64,000 bases of DNA from the NCBI GenBank assembly GCA_023259435.1, contig JALRHZ010000001.1, forward strand, positions 48,253-112,252. The letters are read 5' to 3'. The notes beneath the pieces were generated by a model. The model saw nothing but the letters and a program-made list of their open reading frames with translations. It searched no databases and had not been told where the DNA came from. Positions within the stretch are counted from its first letter, which is position 1; each line of letters opens with the position of its first letter. The stretch is from Paracoccaceae bacterium. Lineage in GTDB: Bacteria > Pseudomonadota > Alphaproteobacteria > Rhodobacterales > Rhodobacteraceae. Shown one piece after another: positions 9,118 to 18,199 of this stretch. Both the position numbers and the translations under genes were made by a program.

Positions 9118-9639
9118 TCAATGTAACACCACACCATCATCAGAGGTTGGTGGTCGTGTCCAGACATAAATGTGGCGCTCACGGTTTTGTTCCAGAGCAG
9201 AAAGAACTTTTTCCATCTTGATGCCTCTTAGCTCCATAAAAGCATCAAACAACTGATTCACATCACGTGCATCAGTGGGAATTCTAAGACGCGTGGTGTT
9301 TCCCACTTCTAGAACCCAAAATTTTGAATGGCCCTCAGACACCAAGGCCACGCTATGAACGTCGTCTAAAGAGACAACTCCACCATTATTTGGACCAAAA
9401 TACGAAAGTTCTCTTTCTCTCAATTGGACAACGCCCGACCCTGCTCCGGTCCCTTGAAACCGAACGCGCTGGATGGCAGCCACCAGGTAAACCGCACCAG
9501 TCAGACACAGACCGTAGCCCAACCATTGAGTTAACCCAAATGTGATCCATGCCATCCATATGCCGATACAGATAATGGCAACTGCCAGCAGCACTTCGCG
9601 CCAGCGTCCAATCTGATCCAATGCCTCCCGCCGGATCAT
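9118..9639 (-). CDS. Conserved membrane protein, two N-terminal helices
   Basis: Protein of 173 residues of unknown function. Two hydrophobic segments lie near residues 18-36 (LLAVAIICIGIWMAWITF) and 41-58, followed by a soluble domain of about 110 residues that looks like a small PH-like or beta-rich fold. The ATG at 9639 overlaps the rsmE stop codon as ATGA and is preceded by an AGGAGA ribosome site, so it is preferred over the GTG/ATG candidates further upstream. It lies between rsmE and gshA on the same strand, probably in one transcript with them. Confidence 0.7.
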   Translation of the reverse strand: MIRREALDQIGRWREVLLAVAIICIGIWMAWITFGLTQWLGYGLCLTGAVYLVAAIQRVRFQGTGAGSGVVQLRERELSYFGPNNGGVVSLDDVHSVALVSEGHSKFWVLEVGNTTRLRIPTDARDVNQLFDAFMELRGIKMEKVLSALEQNRERHIYVWTRPPTSDDGVVLH

Positions 9640-10358
9640 GTCCAATCTCCTAACTTGGCTTGCCATAGCGCCATTGCTGCGACCGCCGCAGTATCAGCGC
9701 GTAAAATCCGCGGTCCAAGGCTTATGACATGCGCGTTGGGATGCGCGGCAAGGCGCGCACGTTCTCTGTCAGAAAAACCGCCCTCAGGCCCAATAAAGAT
9801 CCCCCAAGGCCCCTTTGGCAAATTATCCAAACTATGCGCCGTGGCGAGCTGTGTCTCATCGCAAAATAAAATATGCCGCTCAGCGGGCCACTGATTTAGT
9901 AGGGTGTCCAACCGCATCAGGTCATCGACCTGCGGAACAAACGTGCCTCCACACTGCTCGGCCGCCTCAATGGCATGCGCCTGAAGCCGATCTTGACGGA
10001 TGCGCTCTGAATTCGTGAAATCGGTTTGCATCGGCATAATCCGCGCGGCGCCCATCTCGGTTGCTTTTTCGACAATAAAATCAGTTCTAGCTTTTTTGAT
10101 TGGGGCAAATACCAACCATAAATCAGGCGGCATCTGCAATGGTTTGGTCTGTTCTAGACATTCTAACGTTCCGGTCCGTTTACCTGCCTGTGTAATACGG
10201 GCAAGGTATTCTCCGTCCTTGCCATTGAACAGTGCAACCATTCCACCTTCTACTTGGCGCATGACGCCAAAAAGATAATGTGCCTGATCGCGATCCAAGG
10301 GAACCGATTGCGCAACCCCCAAGGGGTGATCTACATAGAGTCTAATTTTAGCGGTCAT
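9636..10358 (-). CDS. rsmE: 16S rRNA m3U1498 methyltransferase RsmE
   Basis: SPOUT-family enzyme that methylates N3 of U1498 in 16S rRNA. The protein has 240 residues from the ATG at 10358 (MTAKIRLYVDHPL). The C-terminal trefoil-knot motifs are clear: WGIFIGPEGGFSDRERARL and VISLGPRILRADTAAVAAMALWQ. An N-terminal PUA-like part precedes them (residues 1-70, with HYLFGVMR). The start is only 11 bp from that of the divergent ubiA, so the two promoters must overlap the opposing coding regions. The stop overlaps the start of the next membrane protein gene. Confidence 0.94.
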   Translation of the reverse strand: MTAKIRLYVDHPLGVAQSVPLDRDQAHYLFGVMRQVEGGMVALFNGKDGEYLARITQAGKRTGTLECLEQTKPLQMPPDLWLVFAPIKKARTDFIVEKATEMGAARIMPMQTDFTNSERIRQDRLQAHAIEAAEQCGGTFVPQVDDLMRLDTLLNQWPAERHILFCDETQLATAHSLDNLPKGPWGIFIGPEGGFSDRERARLAAHPNAHVISLGPRILRADTAAVAAMALWQAKLGDWT

Positions 10359-10369
10359 GGAGCCAACAT

Positions 10370-11317
10370 ATGTCCGACAAAGCGCCAATACCAGAGGTCA
10401 ATTCACATGTTGCAGATGCGGTGAAGGGAAATTGGGTGGACACACGAGCGCCAGAATGGACGCGCCCTTTTCTACGCCTGTCCCGCGCAGATCGTCCGAT
10501 TGGAACGTGGCTTTTGCTATTGCCATGTTGGTGGGGGCTTTTGCTTGGAATGTTGCAAACGAACACTGCGTCTTGGCATGATCTTTGGATCTTTTTTGGG
10601 TGCGGGATTGGTGCATTTGTGATGCGGGGCGCTGGATGTACTTGGAATGATATCACCGATCGCGATTTTGATGGTCAGGTGGAACGCACCAAATCAAGGC
10701 CACTGCCCTCAGGCCAAGTTAGCCCACGACAAGCCGTATTCTGGATGGGGCTACAGGCCTTGGTGGGTCTGCTGATACTTTTGACACTCAATACACCCGC
10801 AATCCTTATGGGCGTAATTTCCCTTGGTCCTGTACTAATCTATCCATTCGCAAAACGGTTCACATGGTGGCCACAGGTCTTTTTAGGGATCGCGTTCAAT
10901 TGGGGCGCCCTCTTGGCCTATGTGGCCCACACCGGAGCGTTACAGTGGCCTGCTGTTATATTATACATGTCAGGGATTCTTTGGACCCTGTATTATGATA
11001 CGATATACGCCCATCAAGACACCGAAGACGACGCACTGATCGGGATCAAAAGCACTGCACGTTTGTTTGGCGAAAACAGTCGGCTCTGGCTTTATTCATT
11101 TCTTATTCTTTCAACTCTTGCACTATGGTGGGCTATTTCGATAGCCACAACAGGGTGGGTAACATATATTGCGCCTATCGGTTTCGGCCTTCATATGGTT
11201 TGGCAAATGCGTCAATTCGATCCCAATAACAGCCAATCCTTGCTGCATCTGTTCCGTTCAAATCGAGATGCAGGCCTGATACCAGTGCTATTTTTCGCCA
11301 TAGCCTTAGTCCTGTGA
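10370..11317 (+). CDS. ubiA: 4-hydroxybenzoate polyprenyltransferase UbiA
   Basis: Integral membrane prenyltransferase of 315 residues that attaches the polyprenyl tail to 4-hydroxybenzoate in ubiquinone synthesis. The first Asp-rich motif is NDITDRDFDGQVERTKSRPL and the second is YDTIYAHQDTEDDALIGIKS. Between and after them are about eight hydrophobic helices. It adds a third ubiquinone gene to the ubiE-ubiB pair 6 kb away. The start codon is 11 bp from divergent rsmE. Confidence 0.95.
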   Translation: MSDKAPIPEVNSHVADAVKGNWVDTRAPEWTRPFLRLSRADRPIGTWLLLLPCWWGLLLGMLQTNTASWHDLWIFFGCGIGAFVMRGAGCTWNDITDRDFDGQVERTKSRPLPSGQVSPRQAVFWMGLQALVGLLILLTLNTPAILMGVISLGPVLIYPFAKRFTWWPQVFLGIAFNWGALLAYVAHTGALQWPAVILYMSGILWTLYYDTIYAHQDTEDDALIGIKSTARLFGENSRLWLYSFLILSTLALWWAISIATTGWVTYIAPIGFGLHMVWQMRQFDPNNSQSLLHLFRSNRDAGLIPVLFFAIALVL

Positions 11318-11369
11318 TTGATTGCACGTCATTTAAGGCGTAGAACAACTTTAGCCAGTTGGGGACACT

Positions 11370-13232
11370 ATGCGGATATCTTCGATTTTACTTTCAGCTT
11401 TTGCATTGCTGTGCGGCGCGGCTTTGGCCGGATTGACCGCTTATTTTTCTGCAATTGTTGTTGAGGACAATTCAAAAAGCGCTGTACAAATTGCATTAGC
11501 GGAACAGGGTTTGACTTGGGGAAACGTGGATGTGGACGGTTTGCAGGTCTTTGTGCATGGAACCGCTCCGACAGAAGTTGATCGGTTCAAAGCATTAACT
11601 GTTGCGGCAACCGTTGTTGATTCTGCGCGCGTTATTGACCAAATCGACATCGAAGATCTGTCACCGGTAAAGGTGCCAGAGTTTAAAATTACACTTTTGA
11701 AAAACGGCGGTGGTGTGTCGGCCATTGGCTTGTTGCCTGCCTCAACACGCAAAGAGGCCCTGTTAGAAGAACTACAAGTCGTTGCGGCGGAAAGAGCCGT
11801 ATCGGATTTGTTGGACCTTGCAAGCTATCCTGCGCCCACCCATTGGAATGCACATCTTGTCTTTGGCGTCGAAACATTATCCTTGTTGGATCAGGCGCAA
11901 ATTTCTGTGTCTTCTACGAACGTTGACATCGCGGGCCTAGTCTCCGATCCCGCAAAGCGTGGCAGCATTGAAACGAAAATTCGTGCGTCTCTTCCTGAAA
12001 CGGCGACACTGACGTTAAACCTAATGTCACCTCGACCAGTAATCTCCCCCTATGCGTTTAGGGCTGTAAAAACCGACACCGGCGTGCGTGTAGATGCATG
12101 TTCTGTCCCGTCTGAAAAGATTAAAGAGGAAATTGAAGCTACTCTCAAAGCAGATCTAGGTGCCGAACCTACCTGTCGCATTGGGCTGGGTATGCCGACA
12201 TCAGAATGGCCAAACGCAGTAAGCGCAGCAGCCAAAGCATTGGGCGCCGTTGAACAAGGTGACGTGACGCTTTCGGACACTCGGCTACGGCTATTTGTGA
12301 CCCAATCAACATCAGAAGACGCTTTTAACAAAACACGGGCCAAGTTGCTAAACGATTTGCCCGCAGGCTATGAGCTTCAAGCAGTATTAGAGGCTCCTGA
12401 AACCGAAACTGACGTTTCTACGTTAGAAACAACGATTACTATTAGCCCTGAGGGGTCCGTGCAAATTCGGGGCCCCTTGCGTGATGAACTTTCTGAACTA
12501 ACGGTTAAAAGTATGGCAGAAGCCCGCTTTGGTGCAGACAAAGTGCGCGTGGCCTCACGGCTTGATCCCTCTATCCCCCGCAATTGGGGGGCGAGTGTTC
12601 TAGCCGTTGTCGAAGCCTCAGCACAGCTAAGCCAAGGCGTCGCAATACTGGATAATGAAAGCATATCTATCAAAGGGCAGTCCAACATAGCGAGCGTGAA
12701 CTCTGATATTGCGGGTTTACTGAGTGAAAAGCTCGGGACATCGCACCAATATCAAATCAATGTGACCTATATCGAACCACCTATAGCGCCCGAGGATATC
12801 GTTTTGGCGCAAGATATCTGCGTTGATCGAATTGGTGACATCCTCAGCACCCAGAAAATCAATTTTGAACCAGGGTCCGACCGTGTAGACTTAGCTGGCA
12901 AGAAGATCCTTGATGATATTGCAGAGATATTGAAATCTTGCGGCCAAATTGAGCTTGAGATCGCAGGTCACACCGACAGCCAAGGCCGCGAAGAAATGAA
13001 CCGCCAATTAAGCCAATCGCGGGCCCAAGCGGTTTTATTTGAATTGCAAAATCGCCGCGTCCTCACCACGAATATGGTGGCAAAAGGCTATGGCGAGAGC
13101 GAACCGATTGCTGACAACGCCTCTGAAGAGGGTCGCGAAGCAAATCGCCGTATCGAGTTTAAACTAGTCGAAAACACCGGTCCAGAACCTTCGGATCAGA
13201 CACAAGAGGCCAACACAGATGGACAGAACTGA
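11370..13232 (+). CDS. BON/OmpA-family envelope protein
   Basis: Protein of 620 residues with an N-terminal signal or anchor (ISSILLSAFALLCGAALAGLTAYF). A long central region resembles repeated BON-like alpha/beta units, for example VDVDGLQVFVHGTAPTEVDRF near residue 50 and ISPEGSVQIRGPLRDEL near 360. The C-terminal OmpA peptidoglycan-binding domain starts near residue 500, with IELEIAGHTDSQGREEMNRQLSQSRAQAV, GYGESEPI and NRRIEFKLV. It probably sits in the inner membrane or periplasm and contacts peptidoglycan. Its last 14 bp overlap the start of a small coiled-coil protein gene, so the two are translationally linked. The specific function is not known to me. Confidence 0.8.
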   Translation: MRISSILLSAFALLCGAALAGLTAYFSAIVVEDNSKSAVQIALAEQGLTWGNVDVDGLQVFVHGTAPTEVDRFKALTVAATVVDSARVIDQIDIEDLSPVKVPEFKITLLKNGGGVSAIGLLPASTRKEALLEELQVVAAERAVSDLLDLASYPAPTHWNAHLVFGVETLSLLDQAQISVSSTNVDIAGLVSDPAKRGSIETKIRASLPETATLTLNLMSPRPVISPYAFRAVKTDTGVRVDACSVPSEKIKEEIEATLKADLGAEPTCRIGLGMPTSEWPNAVSAAAKALGAVEQGDVTLSDTRLRLFVTQSTSEDAFNKTRAKLLNDLPAGYELQAVLEAPETETDVSTLETTITISPEGSVQIRGPLRDELSELTVKSMAEARFGADKVRVASRLDPSIPRNWGASVLAVVEASAQLSQGVAILDNESISIKGQSNIASVNSDIAGLLSEKLGTSHQYQINVTYIEPPIAPEDIVLAQDICVDRIGDILSTQKINFEPGSDRVDLAGKKILDDIAEILKSCGQIELEIAGHTDSQGREEMNRQLSQSRAQAVLFELQNRRVLTTNMVAKGYGESEPIADNASEEGREANRRIEFKLVENTGPEPSDQTQEANTDGQN

Positions 13233-13548
13233 GCTTATCGTTGCAACCGCCATTATCCTGTTCATCGCCTTTGTGTTGGGCTGGTTCAGTCATTGGTTGG
13301 TACATCGCTTTACCCGCGTGTCAAAAGCAGACCTTTCTGAATTCGAACGCATGTCTCAAGAATTGCATGAAGCAGAGGAAACTCGGGATCAAGCCATCAC
13401 ATATCTGCAACAGCGCGAATCTGAATTGACGAGTCAGCTTGCCCAAACCGAGGCCGAACTAAGGGCTGCGATGGAAGGGGTGCGTGAGGCGCGGCTTGAG
13501 GCGGAAGAACTACGGGCCTACATCGAAAAGATTTCGCAGGGAAAATAA
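13219..13548 (+). CDS. Small membrane-anchored coiled-coil protein
   Basis: Protein of 109 residues. A single N-terminal transmembrane helix (residues 6-24, LIVATAIILFIAFVLGWF) is followed by a basic patch and then an uninterrupted Glu/Gln/Ala-rich helix from about residue 38 to 107. That part has the heptad character of a coiled coil, including ELHEAEETRDQAITYLQQRE. The gene overlaps the BON/OmpA gene by 14 bp in another frame, so co-translation and partnership in the envelope are likely. I do not recognise a named family. The stop is 1 bp from that of the convergent moaE. Confidence 0.72.
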   Translation: MDRTELIVATAIILFIAFVLGWFSHWLVHRFTRVSKADLSEFERMSQELHEAEETRDQAITYLQQRESELTSQLAQTEAELRAAMEGVREARLEAEELRAYIEKISQGK

Positions 13549-13549
13549 A

Positions 13550-13993
13550 TCACCACCTGCTAAGGGCATCTTCATCTTCTGACTTTGCCTCGACCCAAGT
13601 CGTTTTGTCGGCGGTCACTTCTTTTTTCCAAAATGGGGCGCGGCTTTTCAGGTAATCCATCAAAAATTCTGCGGCCTGAAACGCGTCAACACGATGAGGC
13701 GCCGCTGTGGCAACCATCATGATCATATCACCAGGTCTCAACACACCATACCGGTGAATGACCAATACATCCCCCAATGACCAACGCTCTTTTGCTTGGT
13801 TTGCATAGGTCTCAATCGCCTTTTCCGTCATACCCGGATAATGCTCGATTTCCATATAATCGAGATCATCGGTGTCAGAATCCCGCACCACGCCAGTAAA
13901 GGTAACAATCGCACCCATATGCGCATGACCAGAGGCAAATTCTTGGGCTATCTCTCCAAATGTAAAAGGGGCGTCCTGAACGCGGATATCCAT
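13550..13993 (-). CDS. moaE: Molybdopterin synthase catalytic subunit MoaE
   Basis: Large subunit of molybdopterin synthase, 147 residues; it inserts two sulfurs, carried by MoaD, into precursor Z (cPMP). Recognisable parts are GAIVTFTGVVRD near residue 28, MEIEHYPGMTEKAIETYANQA, VLVIHRYGVLRPGDMIMMVA, and the C-terminal DYLKSRAPFWKKE with the catalytic lysines. It lies 2 bp after moaD. The product would supply the molybdenum cofactor for enzymes such as the Cox complex at the other end of the window. Confidence 0.95.
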   Translation of the reverse strand: MDIRVQDAPFTFGEIAQEFASGHAHMGAIVTFTGVVRDSDTDDLDYMEIEHYPGMTEKAIETYANQAKERWSLGDVLVIHRYGVLRPGDMIMMVATAAPHRVDAFQAAEFLMDYLKSRAPFWKKEVTADKTTWVEAKSEDEDALSRW

Positions 13994-13995
13994 TG

Positions 13996-14244
13996 TTATC
14001 CCCCAGTCATTGGCGGGAAAAACGCAACCTCGGATACACCCTCTAGGGACGTATTCAGATCTTCGATCAGCTCTTGATCAAGTGCAACTCGGATCGCAGA
14101 CATATCCGAAAACGCAAGGTCATAACGATCTTCTCGCTGTCGCAACTCAGATATCAATTCCAATACGGTGGACGCATCAGAGGCAAACTCTTCTTTGGGC
14201 AAGCCAATTCGTTCGCGTACCCATGCAAAATACATCAACCGCAT
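13996..14244 (-). CDS. moaD: Molybdopterin synthase sulfur carrier MoaD
   Basis: Ubiquitin-like sulfur carrier of 82 residues. The C-terminus ends in the diagnostic Gly-Gly (VAFFPPMTGG), which is thiocarboxylated before sulfur transfer. The N-terminus MRLMYFAWVRERIGLPKEEF is typical of the family. It is followed 2 bp later by moaE and preceded 6 bp upstream by pgsA, so the three genes form one operon. Confidence 0.94.
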   Translation of the reverse strand: MRLMYFAWVRERIGLPKEEFASDASTVLELISELRQREDRYDLAFSDMSAIRVALDQELIEDLNTSLEGVSEVAFFPPMTGG

Positions 14245-14250
14245 TTTGAT

Positions 14251-14904
14251 CTATCCTTCCAAAAATGGCTTTGCTTTGCGGAAATAATCCCATCCAGTGA
14301 TGATCGTTAAAATAGACGCGATCCACAACAAAACAATGCCAAACCATCCAGACCAATTCATCGCATGAAAAAAGTAACGTATATTGAATAGATCTTCTTC
14401 TTTGCCTGAAAGGATATCTTGGACGATTGACGCGTCCATCCCAATCACATTAATACCAAAATGATGTTCAAAGACGCCATGTGAAAACAGGACAGATATG
14501 GCGATCATTTGTGCGGTGGTTTTCCATTTGGCTAATTGCGTCACCTTAAGGGTGCCAGCCGTATCACCTAGAAATTCACGCAATCCGGACACGAAAACTT
14601 CGCGAAACAAAATCATCGTCGCAGGCAAAACCAGCCAAGGAGACATACTTGAATATCCAACAATGACCATAAGCGCGATAACCACCATTGCCTTATCTGC
14701 AATAGGGTCCAACATAGCGCCAAGTTTGGTCTCTTGTTTCCATAGTCGTGCAAGATACCCATCAAACCAATCTGTGATTGCAGCTGATAAAAACAACAAC
14801 AAAGCAAACCAGTCGGCGTAGGGCCGTTGAAGATACAAAAACATAACAGCAACCGCAGGTGCGGCAATTAATCGTAACACTGTTAAGATCGTTGGAAAAT
14901 TCAA
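14251..14904 (-). CDS. pgsA: CDP-diacylglycerol-glycerol-3-phosphate 3-phosphatidyltransferase
   Basis: Membrane enzyme of 217 residues that makes phosphatidylglycerol phosphate. The CDP-alcohol phosphatidyltransferase signature D-G-x2-A-R-x8-G-x3-D-x3-D is present as FDGYLARLWKQETKLGAMLD followed by PIAD. Several hydrophobic helices follow, and a moderately long insertion between residues 140 and 185 carries charged residues. It is the first gene of the pgsA-moaD-moaE run and diverges from copA across about 120 bp. Confidence 0.93.
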   Translation of the reverse strand: MNFPTILTVLRLIAAPAVAVMFLYLQRPYADWFALLLFLSAAITDWFDGYLARLWKQETKLGAMLDPIADKAMVVIALMVIVGYSSMSPWLVLPATMILFREVFVSGLREFLGDTAGTLKVTQLAKWKTTAQMIAISVLFSHGVFEHHFGINVIGMDASIVQDILSGKEEDLFNIRYFFHAMNWSGWFGIVLLWIASILTIITGWDYFRKAKPFLEG

Positions 14905-14998
14905 AGTGCTAACCCCGCTTTAATACGTTTCTTAAACAGTATTTTTGCACATCTCCAGTGACTTGTTTGAAAATTTTTTGAAAATCACGATATATGCG

Positions 14999-15010
14999 TG
15001 ATACGTATCA
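14999..15010. promoter_or_regulatory. Perfect 12-bp palindrome before copA, possible operator
   Basis: TGATACGTATCA is a perfect palindrome ending 17 bp before the copA ATG, in the pgsA-copA divergent gap. It sits near where the copA transcript should begin. A direct repeat, TTTGAAAAT / TTGAAAATC, lies just upstream (about 14966-14985). It does not match the CueR/HmrR operator as I know it, so regulator and function are unknown. Confidence 0.3.
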
Positions 15011-15027
15011 GTTGAAAGCAGGGCCTT

Positions 15028-17445
15028 ATGTCTCAGACACTTCAATTCCAAGTGACAAACCTTAATTGTGCTGGGTGTGCTGGCCGTGCCGAACGCGCAA
15101 TTGCATCGGTAGATGGGGTCCAAAACACCTCTGTCAACCTTGCGACACACATGGCCTCGGCAACACTTACGCAGCAGAATTTTTCAGAAATTTTAAATGC
15201 CCTTGAGCACGCTGGCTATCCGGCCAAATCTGAGACCTTTCGCCTAACTATCGAGGGCATGACCTGTGCCACATGTGCTCGGCGTGTTGAAGATGCGATT
15301 AGTCAGGTTCCTTATGTCACAGAAGCATCAGTCAACTTTGCAACAAACGTTGCAACGGTATCAGTGCCAAAAAATGTTGTCTCTGCGAAAGAGCTTATAC
15401 GAGCCGTCGCCAAAGTAGGATACGTTGCACGGGCGCACGATGCTCAGCACACGCACGATACCGACCATCTTAAAACGGCCCAAGCATTGCAAAAAGATGT
15501 CATCCTATCTGCTGTGCTGACGTTACCCATATTTGTGGTCGAAATGGGGGGGCATATGTTCCCAAGTGTTCACCATTTCATCACAGCAACCATTGGCCAA
15601 CAACTTGTTTGGACCATATCCTGCCTATTGGCCGCACTTATACTGGCCTTTCCTGGACGCGTGTTTTTAACAAAGGGTCTACCGGCGCTTATGCGTGGGA
15701 CACCTGAAATGAACACATTGGTTGCCATTGGTACCTTGGCCGCCTTTTCCTATTCATTCGCAGTTATTGTTCTAAAGGACGCATTTTCAGCCCAACAACA
15801 GGTTGTCTATTTTGAAACCGTTGGTGTTATTGTGACACTGATCCTTTTTGGACGATGGCTTGAACATCGGGCAAAAACCAACGCAGGTTCCGCAATTACC
15901 TCACTTTTGAACCTCGCCCCAAAATCCGCATGGCACGAAACCGAGACTGGGCAACAAAGCATTCCAGTCAGTCAAATTGAAATAGGCTATCATCTGCGTG
16001 CCAAAGCCGGCGATCAGATTGCTGTCGACGGCACCGTTGTGTCTGACGGCGGCTATATCAATCAATCGATGTTAAATGGCGAGCCACTTCCCGTTGCGGT
16101 CCAAGCCGGAGATCAGGTATTCGCAGGAACACTCCTAGTCGAAGGAACGCTTCTCTATCGCGCTGAAAAGATAGGCAAAGATACGGCATTGGGCCAGATC
16201 ATAGACACCGTTGAAAAGACGCAAGCTACAAAATTGCCAATTCAAAAGTACCTGGATGTTGTGATCCGCGTCTTTGTTCCAATCATTCTTGCAATCTCTG
16301 CCTTGACGTTCTTGGCTTGGATCGTCTTTGCGCCCGAGATGGGTGTTCGCTTTGCCTTGGTCAATGCCATAAGTGTTATAATCATTGCCTGCCCCTGCGC
16401 GATCGGCCTAGCGACACCAGTTTCTGTTCTTGTGGCCACCGGGCGGGCAGCGCGTCACAATATCCTGTTCCGAAGCGGTGAAGCATTGCAGAACATGTCT
16501 CAGGTTCAAGCGATAGCACTGGACAAGACCGGCACGTTGACATCAGGACAACCGGTGTTGATGGATCATAAGATTTTCTTACCCAAGGGCATTCCCGCTC
16601 TACAGGCCTTGCAAGCACGGTCGCAACACCCATTGGCCAAAGCGATTTTGTCTGGCCTACACACATCCAAAGACGCACTCCACCCAGAGATTGAAAACTA
16701 TAAGACACTGCATGGCCGCGGCGTCACAGCGACTATAAACAAGCATCACTATGCCATCGGCTCGCAGCGCATGATGGACGAAGATGGCGTCGACCTAAGT
16801 TCTGCTTACGAATTCATAACTAACGCGCAGTCCAAAGGATATACACTCTCTTTTGCGGCGCGAGATAACACGCTCATCGCAGCATTTGCATGTTCAGACG
16901 AGATTAAAGCAGATGCGCGCAAAGGCCTTCAAGATCTGAGAGACCGTGGTATCACACTTGCAATGGTAACTGGCGATCAACACAGAGCGGCGCATCATGT
17001 TGCCGAAAATTTGGGTATAGACAAAGTGTACGCAGAGCTGTTGCCCAAGCAGAAAGCGCACATCGTACAAGAGTTGCAGGATACAATCGGCCAGACTGCC
17101 TTTGTTGGAGATGGAATTAACGATGCCCCCGCTTTGGTGCAGGCAGATACTGGGATCGCCATGGGACACGGTACAGAAATCGCGGTTCAATCTGGCGAAA
17201 TTGTTTTGTCAAAGTCAGACATCAGTTCAGTTGCGATTGCTTTTGACATTTCTCGCAAAACAATGCGGAATATTCGTCAAAATGTCTTTTGGGCGTTTGC
17301 CTATAATACTTGCCTTATTCCTGTGGCTGCAGGTTTGTTTTACCCAAGTTTTGGTCTGTTATTGTCACCCATGTTCGCCGCCGCGGCAATGGCCTTTAGC
17401 TCGGTCTTTGTGGTGACCAATGCGTTGCGGTTATCTCGAATTTGA
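15028..17445 (+). CDS. copA: Copper-exporting P1B-type ATPase
   Basis: ATP-driven Cu(I) export pump of the inner membrane, 805 residues. Two N-terminal heavy-metal-associated domains are seen: LNCAGCAGRAERA near residue 14 and GMTCATCARRVEDA near 77. The transmembrane metal site is CPC at residues 455-457 (IIACPCAIGLATP). The phosphorylation motif is ALDKTGTLTS with Asp499, followed by SQHPLAKAI (the HP motif) and the hinge GDGINDAPALVQADTG. A His-rich linker, HDAQHTHDTDH, follows the second metal domain and may bind metal. A palindrome lies just upstream. There is no copper chaperone or CueR-like gene nearby. Confidence 0.95.
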   Translation: MSQTLQFQVTNLNCAGCAGRAERAIASVDGVQNTSVNLATHMASATLTQQNFSEILNALEHAGYPAKSETFRLTIEGMTCATCARRVEDAISQVPYVTEASVNFATNVATVSVPKNVVSAKELIRAVAKVGYVARAHDAQHTHDTDHLKTAQALQKDVILSAVLTLPIFVVEMGGHMFPSVHHFITATIGQQLVWTISCLLAALILAFPGRVFLTKGLPALMRGTPEMNTLVAIGTLAAFSYSFAVIVLKDAFSAQQQVVYFETVGVIVTLILFGRWLEHRAKTNAGSAITSLLNLAPKSAWHETETGQQSIPVSQIEIGYHLRAKAGDQIAVDGTVVSDGGYINQSMLNGEPLPVAVQAGDQVFAGTLLVEGTLLYRAEKIGKDTALGQIIDTVEKTQATKLPIQKYLDVVIRVFVPIILAISALTFLAWIVFAPEMGVRFALVNAISVIIIACPCAIGLATPVSVLVATGRAARHNILFRSGEALQNMSQVQAIALDKTGTLTSGQPVLMDHKIFLPKGIPALQALQARSQHPLAKAILSGLHTSKDALHPEIENYKTLHGRGVTATINKHHYAIGSQRMMDEDGVDLSSAYEFITNAQSKGYTLSFAARDNTLIAAFACSDEIKADARKGLQDLRDRGITLAMVTGDQHRAAHHVAENLGIDKVYAELLPKQKAHIVQELQDTIGQTAFVGDGINDAPALVQADTGIAMGHGTEIAVQSGEIVLSKSDISSVAIAFDISRKTMRNIRQNVFWAFAYNTCLIPVAAGLFYPSFGLLLSPMFAAAAMAFSSVFVVTNALRLSRI

Positions 17446-17608
17446 ACCAAGCAACCTTTGATAAGCGCGATAAAATCTAAGAACGGGTTCACAGCTGTAG
17501 ATGCTTGCAAGACGGCTCTTCTCTCCGACGTTGATGCAATAGGCCGAAATTATACTTGAACCACCATGCGATTTCGTGTGTAAACAAAACGTGAACATGT
17601 GAGGAAAG

Positions 17609-18199
17609 ATGAAACATAAACGCGCATGGCAAAGGATGTTGTCAGGCCGTCGTCTGGACCTTTTGGACCCGACGCCAATGGACATAGAAATCGAGGACAT
17701 CGCCCACGGGCTTGCCTTTGTGGCGCGTTGGAATGGTCAGACGCGGGGGGATTTCGCCTATTCCGTGGCTGAGCATTCCTTATTGGTGGAAACCTTATTC
17801 TCGCGCATGAACCCCGGTATTGCAGAGAAATGGAAGCTTGCCGCATTGCTGCATGATGCACCTGAGTATGTTATTGGTGACATGATTTCCCCCGTGAAAG
17901 CCGCCATAGGCCAAGGCTATGGCGACCTTGATGATCGCTTAGCGGCGGCTATTCATATCCGATTTGGATTACCCGCGAAATTGCCCGCGTTGATCAAAAA
18001 ACAAATCAAACAAGCCGATTATATCAGCGCGTGGATGGAAGCGATAAACATTGCAGGCTTTAGTGAAGCCGAGGCCGATAAACTCTTTGGAAAGCCAGAT
18101 CGCACGTTTACAAAAGGGCTGGGGATCACATTACGCCCCCCAAAAGAAACCCGTAAAGATTTTATCAAAACGTTTGACAGGCTTTTGACCGCAATATGA
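17609..18199 (+). CDS. HD-domain hydrolase, YfbR/5'-nucleotidase-like
   Basis: Metal-dependent phosphohydrolase of 196 residues with an HD domain: EHSLLVETLF near residue 52 provides the first His and LAALLHDAPEYVIGDM near 80 the HD pair. YfbR-type proteins dephosphorylate deoxynucleoside 5'-monophosphates; the substrate here is inferred from that resemblance only. The ATG at 17609 follows a GAGGAAAG ribosome site. The stop overlaps the start of the acetyltransferase gene by 4 bp (ATGA). The 160 bp between copA and this gene show no other feature. Confidence 0.8.
   Translation: MKHKRAWQRMLSGRRLDLLDPTPMDIEIEDIAHGLAFVARWNGQTRGDFAYSVAEHSLLVETLFSRMNPGIAEKWKLAALLHDAPEYVIGDMISPVKAAIGQGYGDLDDRLAAAIHIRFGLPAKLPALIKKQIKQADYISAWMEAINIAGFSEAEADKLFGKPDRTFTKGLGITLRPPKETRKDFIKTFDRLLTAI

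Noticed and set aside
17446..17608. LexA-type SOS box in the copA to HD-hydrolase gap
   Set aside because: GTGAAC and GGTTCAC words occur but not with the GTTC-N7-GTTC spacing of alphaproteobacterial LexA sites.
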